Positions 22,772-33,782 are shown, numbered from the stretch's first letter. The stretch: 64,000 nt of DNA from Rhizophagus irregularis (GCF_026210795.1 NC_089445.1:2418001-2482000); one strand, 5' to 3'. Translations and numbers: made by a program. Notes: generated by a model not told the origin, from the sequence alone.

Positions 22772-23029
22772 CACTAGTCGAAATAAGGCAAATCGGAAAT
22801 AAGGCAAATCGTCCTTATTTCGGCTAAATTTCGGCTAATAATTGACGATCGTCTGTATATCAGGTGACATTCGGCATAGCCGATTTCCGATTTCACTAGT
22901 CGAAAAAGGCCGGCCTATATTCAATTAAAAATTCGACCATAATCTATGATTAGACATTGGTCGAATAGTCTAATTAAACGTCACACGTTACGCATATCAA
23001 AGTTTAAAAAATTAAAAAAGGATCTTTTT

Positions 23030-23205
23030 TAAACTTTCCCCTTTCATCCCTTCCTTTCACTTCACTTCGTCCCTACTTTTCCCTGTACTTTCGTCCTTCC
23101 CCTCCCTTCCCCTATTGTCTTTTCCTTTCCCTTTCGTCCTTCCCTTGCTTCCCCTTTCGCTCTCCCCCTTTTCTCATACCTTTCTTCCGCCTCTTTTTCT
23201 TAGAA
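23030..23205 (+). repeat. Pyrimidine-rich low-complexity tract
   Basis: About 175 bp almost entirely C and T (CCTTCC/CTTTC variants), directly upstream of the hairpin array. It could act as a promoter-like or splicing-like polypyrimidine element, or may simply be slippage-prone sequence. Confidence 0.6.
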
Positions 23206-23208
23206 GTA

Positions 23209-25560
23209 ATGTAAGTTTCGTTTCAAAACTTACATATTTTTTTTTTAAATTTTTTTTTAATTTATCTTTTTAATTTTAATTAAGAAACGAATTTTCATTA
23301 TTTTTTTTATAGGACGTGTAGAAGGACGCTAGCTTATTCACGAAACTGGACTTTAAGGTAAAAAACAGGAAAGTGAAGTTTTGTTAATTTAAGAAACGAA
23401 CTAACGTTTTTTTTCATTATTTTTTTTTGTAGGACGCATAGGAGGATGCCGGCTTTAACACGAAACCGGACTTTAAGGTAAAAAATGGGGAAAGGGGAAG
23501 GAGAAGGAGATTTAGAACCAAGATTCTTAAGAATCTTGGTTTTTATTTTTTTTAATATTTCGGAACGGTTACTAACCGTTCCTTTCTTTTTTATAGGTTT
23601 CAGGCGGGCTTCCTGGTTCCGAAGAATGGAAAAGAACTAAGATTCGTAAGTAAACGAATCTTGGTTTAATTTTTTTTGTTTTTTTTTGTAATATTAACGA
23701 ACGGTTACTAATAACCGTTTTTTTCTTTATTATTTTAGGATTGGGTTGGCTTCTGAGTTCCGAAGAATGGAAAGAACCAAGTTTCGTAAGTACGAGTACG
23801 AAACTTGGTTTATTTTTTATTTTATTTTTTTTCCTATTATATAAACGGTTACTAACCGTTCCTTTCTTTTTCTTATAGGTTCAGCCATTTGGGTGAGTTT
23901 CCGAAGAACGGAAAAAAACTAAGATTCTGTACTACAAATCTTAGTTTTTTTTTCTTTTTTTAATATTTGGAACGGTTATTACTAACCGTTCTTTTTCTTT
24001 TATTTTTTATAGGTTCGGTGTCTCAGGAGGGACTTCCGAGTTCTGAAGAACGAAAAAAAAACCAAGATTTGTAAGTATATACGAATCATGGTTTTAATTT
24101 TGTTTTTTTTTTAATTTTATTAATGAACGGTTACTAATAACCGTTCTTTCTTTTTTAGGTTCGCGAGTTCCGAAGAACGGAAAAGAACCAAGATTCGTAA
24201 GTATATACGAATCTTGGTTTTAATTTTTTTGTTTTGTTTAATTTTATTAATGAACGGTTACTAATAACCGTTCTTTTCTTTTTTAGGTTCGGATGGGCTT
24301 CCGATCTTTGGAAAAAGTGGAACCAAGATTCGTAAATAAGTACGAATCTTGGTTTAATTTTATTATTATTATTATTACGAACGGTTACTAATAACCGTTC
24401 TTTTCTTTTTTTTAGGATCAGGTAGATTTCCGAATTCCGAAGTACGGAAAAGAACCAAGATTTGTAAGTATATACGAATCTTGGTTTTGTTTTTGTTTTT
24501 TTTTTATTATTTGGAACGGTTTACTAACCGTTCCTTTCTTTTATTGGGTTGACTTCCGAATTCCAAAGAACGGAAAATCAAGATTCGTAAGTAACTACTA
24601 ATTACGAATCTTGATTTTTTTTCTTTTTTTTTTTAATATTATTAATAAACGGTTATTAATAACCGTTCTTTTCTTTTTTTAGGTTCGGGTGGGCTTCCGA
24701 TCTTTGGAAAAAGTGGAACCAAGATTCGTAAGTAAGTACGAATCTTGGTTTAATTTTTTTTTATTATTATTATTACGAACGATTACTAATAACCGTTCTT
24801 TACTTTTTTTTTAGGATCAGGTGGATTTCCGAATTCCGAAGTACGGAAAAGAACCAAGATTCGTAAGTATATACGAATCTTGGTTTTGTTTTTGTTTTTT
24901 TTTTATTATTTGGAACGGTTTACTAACCGTTCTTTTCTTTTTTTTAGGATCAGGTGGATTTCCGAATTCCGAAGTACGGAAAAGAACCAAGATTCGTAAG
25001 TATATACGAATCTTGGTTTTGTTTTGTTTTTTTTTATTATTTGGAACGGTTTACTAACCGTTCTTTTCTTTTTTTTTAGGATCGGGTGGATTTCTGAATT
25101 CCGAAGTACGGAAAAGAACCAAGATTCGTAAGTATATACGAATCTTGGTTTTGTTTTTGTTTTTTTTTTATTATTTGGAACGGTTTACTAACCGTTCCTT
25201 TCTTTTATTTTTTAGGTTTCGGGTTGACTTCCAAAGATCGGAAGAAAAGGAACCAAGATTCGTAAGTAAGTACGAATCTTGGTTTATTTTTTATTTTTAT
25301 TTTTTATTATTTTGGAACGGGTACTAACTGTTCCTTTCTTTTATTTTATAGGTTCGGGTGGGCTTTCAAGTTCTGGAGAACGGAAAAAGATCAAGATTCG
25401 TAGGTATATACGAATCTTGGTTAAATTTTTTTTCATTAATATTAATGAACGGTTACTAATAACCGTTCTTTTCTTTTTTTTATAGGTTTGGGTGGATTTC
25501 CGACGAATGGATGAACCAAAACCAAGATTCGTAAGTACGAATCATGGTTTATTTTATTAT
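23209..25560 (+). repeat. Tandem array of exon-intron-like hairpin units
   Basis: About 16 units of mean length 134 bp (23516-25550) plus three divergent leading units (23209-23510). Each unit contains hairpin A with a splice-donor-like GTAAGT in its loop (AAGATTCGTAAGT...ACGAATCTT), a T-rich stretch, hairpin B with a branch-point-like TACTAAC or TACTAAT (AACGGTTTACTAACCGTT), a pyrimidine tract ending TTTTAG, and then a 38-58 bp exon-like segment with a third small hairpin (TTCCGAA...CGGAA). Unit 3 keeps pairing by a compensating change (AAGTTTC with GAAACTT). Exon-like segments are not consistently multiples of three, so no protein is implied. Confidence 0.8.
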
Positions 25561-26409
25561 TATTATTTTATTATAATTTTGAATTAGCAATATTTATTTG
25601 TAATTTAGATAGATGCTAATAATAATAATATAATTATAAAGTTTTTAAGCATTTAATTAATAAATACATTTAATAAATTTGATAATAAAAATTGAAATAA
25701 ATTCAGAAAAAAATAGTCCGATTTTTGTCCGATTTAAGTTCTGAAGTACATCTGATTGACTGTCCGAATTTAGTATGATTTAGTTCTGATTTATGTCCGA
25801 TTTAAGTTCCGAAGTACATCTGATTGGCAGTCAATCGGATAACAATCGGAATATATTTTTTTTGTAAAAATCGGACATATTTCAGCCGTAATTCGACCTA
25901 AAATCGGATATCTGATTTTTAGCCGATTTGCCTTATTTCGACTAGTGATTGGTTAACGTTGAAGAGAAGGATACGTTTTTGTTTTTCAGTTATAGGTGTG
26001 TTTATTATATTAGAAGCAAACAGAGTCATTTATAAAGTATTTTAAAGTGTTTAATAAAAAACTTCGGTTTATTTTATTAGGTTTTTTTTTTAAAAAAAAA
26101 AAATTTTTAATAACCTTCAAAAAATTAAAGAAAAGAAAAAGAAAAGAGAAGAAAAAAATCAAAGTAAAAATTTATTTACTACATTGTAAAAGTTGTAAAA
26201 GAACGCGTTTATGTTTATTGTTATGAATTAAAAATGATACCGTTCGCTATTTTTAAAAAAAAAACTTTTTCTTTGGAACACTATTTTAAAGTTTTACTTT
26301 TGTAACACAATTTTTAAAAAAGTAAAACTATTTTTAACTTGCGTAACATATCCGGATTCCGATTTACTGGGTCGAAAATCACGTGATCAAACACGGCTTT
26401 AGACACCCC

Positions 26410-26418
26410 CATAAATGG
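26410..26418. repeat. 9-bp target duplication of MULE, right copy
   Basis: CATAAATGG, identical to 20345-20353. Confidence 0.85.
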
Positions 26419-26671
26419 GATCTCTTCTCGCTTGGCCAAAGCATTATTGAGGATTGCTGATAATCCTGAACCTTCAGAATCATCATTCTCTGCAATTAAA
26501 TCATCGCGATTGGGAATACCAGATAAGTATTCCTCACCAGAGTAGCGGATAACTTTCCCTTTGAAGTAAGCAGTTTCATCAAAAGGCACTCGATCGTTAA
26601 CAATATTAACGGGGTTTCCAGTTTTTTCATCACGTTATGAGTACGCAGCTGAAATACTTTGGTGGTTCATG
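26419..26671 (-). pseudogene. Viral family-B DNA polymerase fossil, N-terminal end
   Basis: Minus-strand frame following the right MULE flank, with an acidic stretch (AENDDSEGSG) and the start region near 26669. It is assigned to the polymerase fossil because it continues in the same orientation across the MULE insertion. By itself it has no diagnostic motif. It is broken. It is divergent from the small frame at 26780 with about 110 bp between them. Confidence 0.45.
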
Positions 26672-26779
26672 ATTTTATAAAAGCAACTTTACAATCTGAG
26701 AGAAGAAAGTATTACAAACTGAGAGAAAAAAGTTTAAATAAAAAAAAATAAAGATAAAGAATTTAACGTAAAATACGAT

Positions 26780-27052
26780 ATGGCATTTTATCGATGTCCA
26801 TATATTCTTAGAAGTGAAGAAGTATGCAATCGGAGTTGCTATCAGGAAAAAGAATATCTGATACATTGGAATTTACCACCACGCAGTCCATGCAAAGAAT
26901 GCGGCAAGTTAACCTATTCAAAATATGGAACTTGTGATATTCACGCTAAGAAGTATCAGAAAATGGCACAGTATCATCAGAAGAAGATGACCAACATAAC
27001 TCCTACTATTGAAGTGAAAATGGGGTTGTCACTAGCTCTAGCTAACCGGTGA
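26780..27052 (+). CDS. 90-aa Cys-rich protein, unknown
   Basis: An intact frame starting MAFYRCPYILRSEEV. It has several Cys and His residues (CPY, CNRSCY, CKECGKL, CDIH) that could bind one zinc ion, and a basic C-terminal third. It is head-to-head with the viral polymerase fossil, so it may be another remnant of the same viral integration. It could also be a host small gene. No family is recognised. Confidence 0.4.
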   Translation: MAFYRCPYILRSEEVCNRSCYQEKEYLIHWNLPPRSPCKECGKLTYSKYGTCDIHAKKYQKMAQYHQKKMTNITPTIEVKMGLSLALANR

Positions 27053-27118
27053 CAGAACTAGTGACATCTTTCCATATCTTCTTTAGCTTCTTAGCATGAA
27101 ATAAGCCATTCTAAGTAG

Positions 27119-27168
27119 GTGTCACCAGTGTCACCAGTTGGATTTTTTACTAGAAACACTGGTGACAC
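27119..27168. repeat. Perfect 13-bp hairpin
   Basis: GTGTCACCAGTGT at 27119-27131 pairs with ACACTGGTGACAC at 27156-27168. A related pair GTCACTAG/CTAGTGAC lies just upstream (about 27027-27064). Probably ends of a small foldback element; no clear duplication was found. Confidence 0.6.
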
Positions 27169-27194
27169 TACTTTTTTAACGAGATATGGGATGC

Positions 27195-27610
27195 GAAATG
27201 CGAAATGTGGGATGTTACCAGTTCAAGTCTGTCCTAGTTTGCAGATAACTGGGACGAAATTGGGACGAAACTAGGACAAGCAGAAAAGATTTTTTAGCAT
27301 GTTTGAAAAGGATCCTGAGTATATGTCCTAGTTGTCCTAGTTGTCCTAGTAAATTTTTGAGAACCCTTACTTTTTTTTTTCTTTTTTCAGTGGAATGTAA
27401 ACTGTGACTGCAAATAGCAGGATGTGAGATGCGAGACGCAAGATGCTACCAGTTCAAGTTCATTCTAATTTGCAGATAATTGAAACGAAACTAGAACGAA
27501 GCTGGGATGAGCCAGAAAGCTTTTTTAGCGTGTTTGAAAAAAATCCTGAGTAGTTATCCTAGTTGTCTTAGTTGTCCTAGTAAATTTTGAGAACTCCTAC
27601 TTTTTTTTAC
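27195..27610 (+). repeat. Two diverged copies of a unit of about 235 bp
   Basis: 27195-27375 and 27430-27610 align well. Both run from a TACCAGTTCAAGT block through a TTTTTTAGC(A/G)TGTTTGAAAA block to tandem CCTAGTTGT units and a T-run. A shorter inverted copy of the CCTAGTTGT motif lies at about 27700-27735, so this may be an old foldback or MITE cluster. It has no coding capacity. Confidence 0.65.
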
Positions 27611-27619
27611 TTTTTTTAC

Positions 27620-29190
27620 CTCAGCCAGCTAGGATGCGGAGTACTACCAATAGTATCTCAGGAAAAAAATCGTATTTTTACTCTATATTTTTCATTTTAC
27701 TAGGATAACTAGGACAACTAGGACAAGGTAAAGAAAAAGTATACAAAAACAGACAAAAAACAAGGAAATAACCAGATCAAGCCTGTCCTAGTAACCGTCC
27801 TAATTAGCCAAATAATTTATCCAACTAGGACAGGGCCACCAGACAGCACTCCGACACGAAAAAGTGAAGTCTTTTTCATAATCTATTATAAAAATTGGAA
27901 GAAATTTACACTTTCTTAGGTATATATTCAGGTGCCCGACAGGAAATTTTTTACTGTGAAGACGAATTGTACAGGTCAGAGGTTGTGATGTCACAGGATG
28001 AATGGAATCTGCGACAAATTTATCAAACTCTCGTTGATTTGTTTCACCCACACCATAAGTATCTGTAGAATCCAATCGATTCGTGCTAAAGCAATTTCTT
28101 TTCCAAATTTTTGGCTGCCAAGCCTCCAGCTGAAATCACCCGATCATATCCTTGGGAAACGGGATTTCTGGTCTCGACAAGAATCCAGACAAGGCCGATA
28201 ACCAGCTGGAGAGCAGAGTGGCGGTACAAACGACGGACAATGCACACGCACAGCCAGTAGAAGAGTAAAAGGAGCAGGGCGGCCTGACTGTCAAGCTGCG
28301 CCCTAAATCAGGTCAACCACGATTAGGCAGTAAACAAATCCACAAGCAAGCTTACTCACGAGCCCACACAAAGGAACCAGACAAGGCCGAAAATAAGCGA
28401 GAGAGCAAAAGGAGCAGGCAAAATGAAGGCAATGAGAAAAGCATCCAGAAGCCTCTAACGCAACCAGAAGGCAGTGGTAATCAGACCAAATGGCGATAAC
28501 ACCGTACATCACGGGGTAGTATTTAGACCAAATAGCGATAACCACCCTGCAATCACTGGATGGTAGTTAGATTAAATGGCGATAAATAATAGAGTAAGCA
28601 AACCTACGAAAAAAAAGCAAACAAGTAGAAAGAAAGCAAAACAGAAAGCAAAGGCGTAAAACCATCCAGATCATATGACGGCAGTCAGACCATATCATTC
28701 AGATCGTATGGCAGTACTTCAACTACATGGCATTTCTCAGATCATATGATGGTTAGTATTATAATACGTAACAGTCGTACATACGCTATAGTATAATTAT
28801 ACTACAGCGTGGGATGTTACGACTACATTAGTAATATAACGTGAATTTGCATTATTTCTTTTATTTCTAACTTGATCTGTTTTAATATTATATCTTCTAC
28901 ATTTCTTAGTAATTATAGGTAATTGTACAGGACCCCGTTTACTTATAAGATAGGCCACCCCAGACCTAAGGTAAAAATCATATATAAAATTCTTTGCAGA
29001 TCCTACTATAAAAGGAAATTTTATGTTACATTGTTATGATTTTTTTTTTTTTAGCTAATTAACCAATAGAATTTAAGAAAAAAGTAAGGTAAAAACTATT
29101 AGTAAACTAGTAAAGGGCCAATTTTCTATGGTGATTTTTATTATAAGTAAGCGGGATTCTAATTATACTGAAGGGGATGTTGTATTATTC
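27620..29190. other. Gene-poor repeat-rich stretch
   Basis: The only open frame of note is a 91-residue minus-strand one (27800-28075) with no recognisable domain. Around 28490-28600 three loose copies of a roughly 50-bp unit contain ACCAAATGGCGATAAC. Around 28790-28815 an imperfect palindrome reads CTATAGTATAATTATACTACAG. No supported gene. Confidence 0.4.
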
Positions 29191-29198
29191 GTCATTTC

Positions 29199-30060
29199 CT
29201 ATATCCAATATTCAACTAATACTTTATCATTGCCTGGTTTATTCATGATACGACCTATAAAATATTTATTCATTTGATCATAGAATGTTAATATCCAGTT
29301 TTTTGTTTTCAAATCGCTCTTATTAGCATTATCATCAATCCAATTATAATCTAATTGATATTCACTCTTTACTTTTTTTGTGATCAACAGATTCTCAATA
29401 AGCTTGTTTTCAATGTATTTAAACCAGCCCAGAATTCTCTCTTATATATTAATTTCAATCTTATATTTTAAATCTTTATATCTTAGAAGACATTTTCCAT
29501 CAGAAGACATTAGTTAATTAACAAAACATATGTTTTTTCCTTTAAGACCTTTACTAATTTCTTTTTGAAATAATTCCTTATGTGTGAATAAATCTGTTAA
29601 AGGTATTGAACTTCCATATATCTGATTCAATTTTATTCTACTTGATCTTATAGATAACATATTGTCAATAATAATGCTAAAATACGTGCTAACTAAGGTT
29701 GCTTGCCGAAACCTAGGGGTTTAGGCAAGATGGCGTTTTGCCGAAAAGCGAAATTCTGCCGAAACTATATTAAAGTTATATTAAAAAACTGGCGAAACTT
29801 TGGAGAAAGGTGAAACTGCCGAAACTTATTATAAATGCCGAAACTGCCGAAACTCTGCCGAAACTATAATAAATCTATAGTAAAATTTTGACGAAACTAA
29901 TCGTAGGATTTTGAAGAGATTTAGACAAGCAACCTTAGTGCTAACAAACAATGTTTAACTTGTAAGTCTTTTAAACTAATATCCCATAACCCCAATGGAG
30001 ATTTATTTTGTAATAATTCATTTTGTAATTGTATACAATTCAGTTCATATTGTAAATATA
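29199..30060 (-). pseudogene. Degraded protein-coding fragment, unknown family
   Basis: The minus strand reads as a decayed protein in one direction: LGLWDISLKDLQVKHCLL (about 29950-30010), MLSIRSSRIKLNQIYGSS (about 29610-29660) and the open piece ending KPGNDKVLVEYWI (29199-29387). Stops separate the pieces. A 244-bp MITE interrupts it. No family is recognised; it may be a transposon-derived gene. Confidence 0.35.
29694..29937. mobile_element. 244-bp MITE with GCCGAAACT repeats, hAT-like
   Basis: Ends TAAGGTTGCTTG and CAAGCAACCTTA, flanked by an exact 8-bp duplication GTGCTAAC at 29686-29693 and 29938-29945. The interior holds about nine copies of the motif GCCGAAACT or close variants. Inserted in the degraded gene fragment at 29199-30060. 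Confidence 0.85.
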
Positions 30061-30486
30061 TTTTTTACTTAATAAACTATTAAATGTGCTGCAGTAAAAA
30101 AAAAATAAAAATAAAAATACTTTAAATATTGTAATTTATTTAGAATTAACATCAACTAAAAAATTTTTTTTAGCAGTTTTCTCTCTTTTTATTGTAAAAA
30201 GTTCATATGATTAATAAAAATAAAATAAACCTTTTACTTATTATATTGGATAAAACTGAAATTCCATTTAATTAAAATAATGGCAAATCTTGTATTAGTT
30301 TATTTTATAATATCCATATTTTTTATATAATTGAAAAATAAATATATATTTAAGATATATTTCTGTTTTTAATAGAAACTTAATGCAATCAAATCTCATG
30401 AACTTAAAGTATATTGAAATTGCAGAAAATAATATGTTTGATATTATAGAACCTATGTATGGATATTGTATTGTTAAATTCATCCA

Positions 30487-30621
30487 AAGTATAATTTATG
30501 TGATGGATCTTATTGTAACTGTCAAGACCAGTCATCTCTTTTGTGTAAACATATTCATGTAGCAGCTAGAAGTCTTGGAGGATGGAATCTATTGTTAGAT
30601 TCAAAAAGAGTAGCATTTTAA
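30487..30621 (+). pseudogene. SWIM zinc-finger fragment, MULE-type relic
   Basis: Forty-four residues containing YCNCQDQSSLLCKHIHVAAR, which fits the SWIM pattern CxC...CxH. No start is visible. In this window the other SWIM finger belongs to the MULE transposase, so this is most likely the tail of a second, mostly lost MULE transposase. A host SWIM-domain gene fragment is the alternative. Confidence 0.45.
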
Positions 30622-31038
30622 TAACATAGTACAAATTCAATTGCTACCAATCAATATTTACATGAAGAAAACCAGAAAATTATTATACAAAGAATACAAA
30701 CTTTACCAAATACAGCCAATGGAATAGAAATAAAAAAGCAAGCAGAATTTCAAATGAAAGAAAGAAGTAAGGAAATTTTATTTATATTTTTTGTAATTAT
30801 TTAATATATTATTAAAAAATTTTTGTTATAGTTTCTAGATTGTAATAAACAAAAAATCACACCACACCCGTTTACCAAATCTTATAGAACAAATAAAACC
30901 AAGAAACAAGAAAAATTCTTCTTGGATACCAAATAATGTTCGTGGAAAAAAGACGCTATCATATATAAGATGCTTTAAAATAAAATAATAGAATCGACTC
31001 ATAAATTAAACAGGTGATACATTTGGTAGTACATATAA

Positions 31039-31174
31039 ATCAGTGGCTCAGCTGTGCCACTGATGTGGGTATTAAGTTGAGCCGGTTATTCATTATGGAT
31101 AAGCAGAGACATTATTACCATAGTCTGTCTGCTAATGACCATATGGTACGCTTCAACGCCGGCTGAGCTTTTTT
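31039..31174 (+). ncRNA. Candidate Pol III transcript, structured
   Basis: An A-box-like TGGCTCAGCTG at 31044-31054, a B-box-like GCTTCAACGCC at 31150-31160 and a T6 terminator at 31169-31174 give a complete type-2 Pol III layout. The RNA would fold: hairpin TCAGTGGC/GCCACTGA (31040-31063), stem AGCAGAGAC/GTCTGTCTGCT with a bulge, and a closing stem AGCCGG/CCGGCT. It is not a recognisable tRNA, U6, 5S or 7SL. It could be a SINE or an unassigned small RNA. Confidence 0.4.
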
Positions 31175-32255
31175 ATACAACGTTTATAATATAAATGAGA
31201 ATAATTTTTTCTCTGCATTATGTGCTTCTCTGGTTAGTTATTGTTGGGATAACGTGTTAGTATTGATAACTTAGATTTAATACAGAGAACCATGTATGTT
31301 ATTTCCTGTAAAAAACATTCGAAGCAAGACATTGTAAAAAAAATTTTTCATAATGGAGTAGGAAAAATAAAATAAAATTATATGTCGATTTTGTATACAT
31401 TATTGGACGTCAATGTGTACTAACATACAGATCGAAATTTTCCTTGGTATTCTGAAAGCTATCACTCACGGCTTCACAATTCTAGGGATGTTATTTTACT
31501 CAAGCAGTTCGGTTTAAGTTCCAAATCCAGTCATAAAACCAGTTTACAATAAACTAGCTTAACTTATTTTTAAGAATGTGTTTGTAAGATGCTTTGCTCG
31601 TAAATATTTCCGTTATATATTATTTAATAATTATTAATATTTTTTTTTTTACAATATTACAACGAAGTTTGAGGTTTAAAAAAATTCTGTTCAAATTGTC
31701 AAATTGCTCGATATAAGCATTACATCCCCAGACTAATTATGTTATAATGTTTTTAAATGATATAGTTCTAATCATCATTTAAATTTCAAATCTTTAGATA
31801 AATGATTAGAATTTAGAAATGCGATATTATAAAATGATAAATCAGATATTCAGATTACAAATATTTGTTAGCAGCCCTTTATCAAAGTCACGCGTAGGCG
31901 GTAAAAAAACTGGCTTAAGAGTTGTGAAATAAATAAAAAATAACAAAAGCGCAGAATGGGTCCATTTATATCCATCATGATGCATACTTAATAAAAGTTC
32001 ATTATTCATTGTACATACACTGTTAAAAAATCAGAAGCCCGACGTGGGCGAAACTTTATTGAAAAATTTGCAAATTATAAAAATTCGAAAATGAATTCGA
32101 TAGGATTTAAATCTGAAAAATAGGAGTAAATAAAAAAATTCAACTTATTTACTAAAGATTACTTAACGTTAAAATAAGCAAAAAAGAAAAAAGAGAAAAA
32201 AGATGATTAACACCTACAGATTAAGCTTTACATTGGGAGAGCCTGTAAGCGATAA

Positions 32256-32465
32256 TTAGCGGTATTTTATATCTCGCGGTTTCGATGGTTTGTATTTGGG
32301 AGTAAGTTGTTTAAACTCTTGATTTTCTCTTGCTCTACTAGCTGCTTCATATGCTGCTTGACTGGCGAGCTTCTTTGCCGATTCCACCGCTAATTTTTCC
32401 TCCCTTTTTACCCCTTCTAGCCGTTCCCTGAGTTGCCGGGTGAGCGCGCTTTGATGTTGAGACAT
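32256..32465 (-). CDS. 69-aa charged helical protein, unknown
   Basis: Start chosen at MSQHQSALTRQLRERLEG (32465); an upstream in-frame ATG at 32522 adds a hydrophobic leader (MFANIKCLPSSLVMAINII) that might be a signal but is less protein-like. Residues about 8-50 form a continuous amphipathic helix rich in Lys, Glu and Ala; the tail is basic and proline-containing (TPKYKPSKPRDIKYR). Base composition is clearly less AT-rich than its surroundings, which favours a real gene. No family is recognised. Confidence 0.45.
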   Translation of the reverse strand: MSQHQSALTRQLRERLEGVKREEKLAVESAKKLASQAAYEAASRARENQEFKQLTPKYKPSKPRDIKYR

Positions 32466-33680
32466 GATAATATTTATGGCCATAACAAGTGAAGAGGGGA
32501 GGCATTTTATATTTGCAAACATAAAGCACTCTACATCTTGATAACAGTTAATCGAGAAATATATCTTATAATCAATTTGGTAAATAAAGAGTAAATTGAA
32601 TGGCTTGTGAACTGATAATCTTCGATATTCAGTTATAAAAAACTCAATAGTTTTTCCAAAGTTCCGAGGAATACGAGAAATGACTCATCTTTGTATATTA
32701 TTTAAGTTATAATAATATAGAGAATTGTCGTAAATATTGAATATCATATATTATTATTAACCATTCAGTGGTCTAATTAAATCAAAGCAAAATTATCAAA
32801 ATCACTATTACAAATTTGTGAATACTCCAGAAAAAGCTGATCTGCCGGTTTTAATTACATTCCTAATAAATTATTATAATACCAAAAAAATATTATCAAA
32901 CAAAATATTTAATTTATGGAAAGCTTAATATAATATCTTATCTTGTACCTCTGTAACATTTTTTCAAATTTAATTTATTAAATAATGACCAAAATGAATT
33001 TACAAATTCATAAGAAAGAAGTTCCGTGTTCTTATGTTCCCTGATTTTCCCGTAAAGATAGCATATCACGGAATATAACCTCAACCATGGAAGATATCGG
33101 CTTACTTAGACTTTGCAGAAATATACCGGAAATATTCGGATAAAATATTTTACCGGAGTAAAATGGAAAAAATTCTCATTTTCGATAGCATCATATACAA
33201 AAATTGTTGGGATATTAATTTATCAAATATGTCAGATACATTGATTGAAAGCTTCAAGAACATGAAGAAAAATTAGCGAATACGATTGTCTAATCTATGT
33301 ATTTCTAAAAAAGATATTCTTGATTATGAAATTTAGGAGGATCTGATTAATTAGACAACTTAAAATCATTTTGGAATTCGTAATATAAATCTTCATTATA
33401 TTTTAAGTAATTGTCCGAAATTCTTTCTAATCAATAATTTGATTCATCCGTTTTGTAGAATAATCAAGTAGTTTTTGTAAAAGATGACAAAGTTTATTAC
33501 TGTAATCCGTTCCATTACTTTGTTTTCAAATATAATAATCATACTTTGTGTTAAATTTCATAATTAAAATTATAATTTTTAATAACTTATAAACATGTTT
33601 CAAATTGTATTAAATTTGAATAAGCAAGGAATGCTAATCATCACGTTCAGAGCTTTATTCAAAATTTCTGAAAAAACCAA

Positions 33681-33782
33681 GGATCGTGGCTCAGCTTATT
33701 AGCATACTTTGAAACATATACTGTAAAGCGGCATGTTGTGTGAGGATGGACTTCAAATCTACATTTGCCTGCCATCCCTGGA
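33681..33782 (+). mobile_element. tRNA-like SINE remnant
   Basis: GGATCGTGGCTCAGCTTATTAGCA has a tRNA-like 5' end with an A box. About 60 bp later, GACTTCAAATCT resembles a B box, framed by GGATGG/CCATCC. No tail or target duplication was found. It shares GTGGCTCAGCT with the candidate Pol III unit at 31039-31174, so the two may be related. Confidence 0.35.

Larger units (their letters stand above)
22772..25947. mobile_element. Non-autonomous hAT-like element carrying hairpin array
   Basis: Ends CACTAGTCGAAATAAGGC and its reverse complement; subterminal sequence is rich in CCGATTT/AAATCGG repeats. The flanks AGTGGTTG and ATTGGTTA match at 6 of 8 positions, consistent with a decayed 8-bp duplication. 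It lies inside the MULE transposase coding sequence. It has no transposase. The interior holds a pyrimidine-rich tract and the hairpin array at 23209-25560. A second end-like CACTAGTCG at 22896 hints at an internal rearrangement. Confidence 0.7.
20354..26409. mobile_element. MULE DNA transposon, 6.1 kb, with nested insertions
   Basis: Ends GGGGTGT and has terminal inverted repeats of about 150 bp: the left arm is 20354-20377 plus 20590-20720, split by a MITE, and the right arm is about 26262-26409. It has an exact 9-bp duplication. The single recognisable gene is a transposase on the minus strand (about 20941 to 26000), itself interrupted by the hAT-like element at 22772-25947. Without the two guests the MULE would be about 2.7 kb. 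Stops in the transposase show the copy is dead. It is inserted in the viral polymerase fossil. Confidence 0.85.

Noticed and set aside
24821-25485. Open frames of 60-78 aa in the hairpin array
   Set aside because: They run through T-rich hairpin arms, are Phe-rich repeats of one another and shift frame between units; they are consequences of the repeat, not genes.
23209-25560. CRISPR-like array of repeats and spacers
   Set aside because: The whole unit repeats, including the supposed spacers; the setting is eukaryotic, and no cas-like gene is nearby.
30295-30483. 62-aa minus-strand frame
   Set aside because: AT-driven, low-complexity frame (Ile, Tyr, Phe, Lys) with no domain; it lies opposite the SWIM-containing relic.
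31039-31174. A tRNA gene
   Set aside because: No anticodon arm or acceptor stem of normal size, and the A-to-B box distance is too large.
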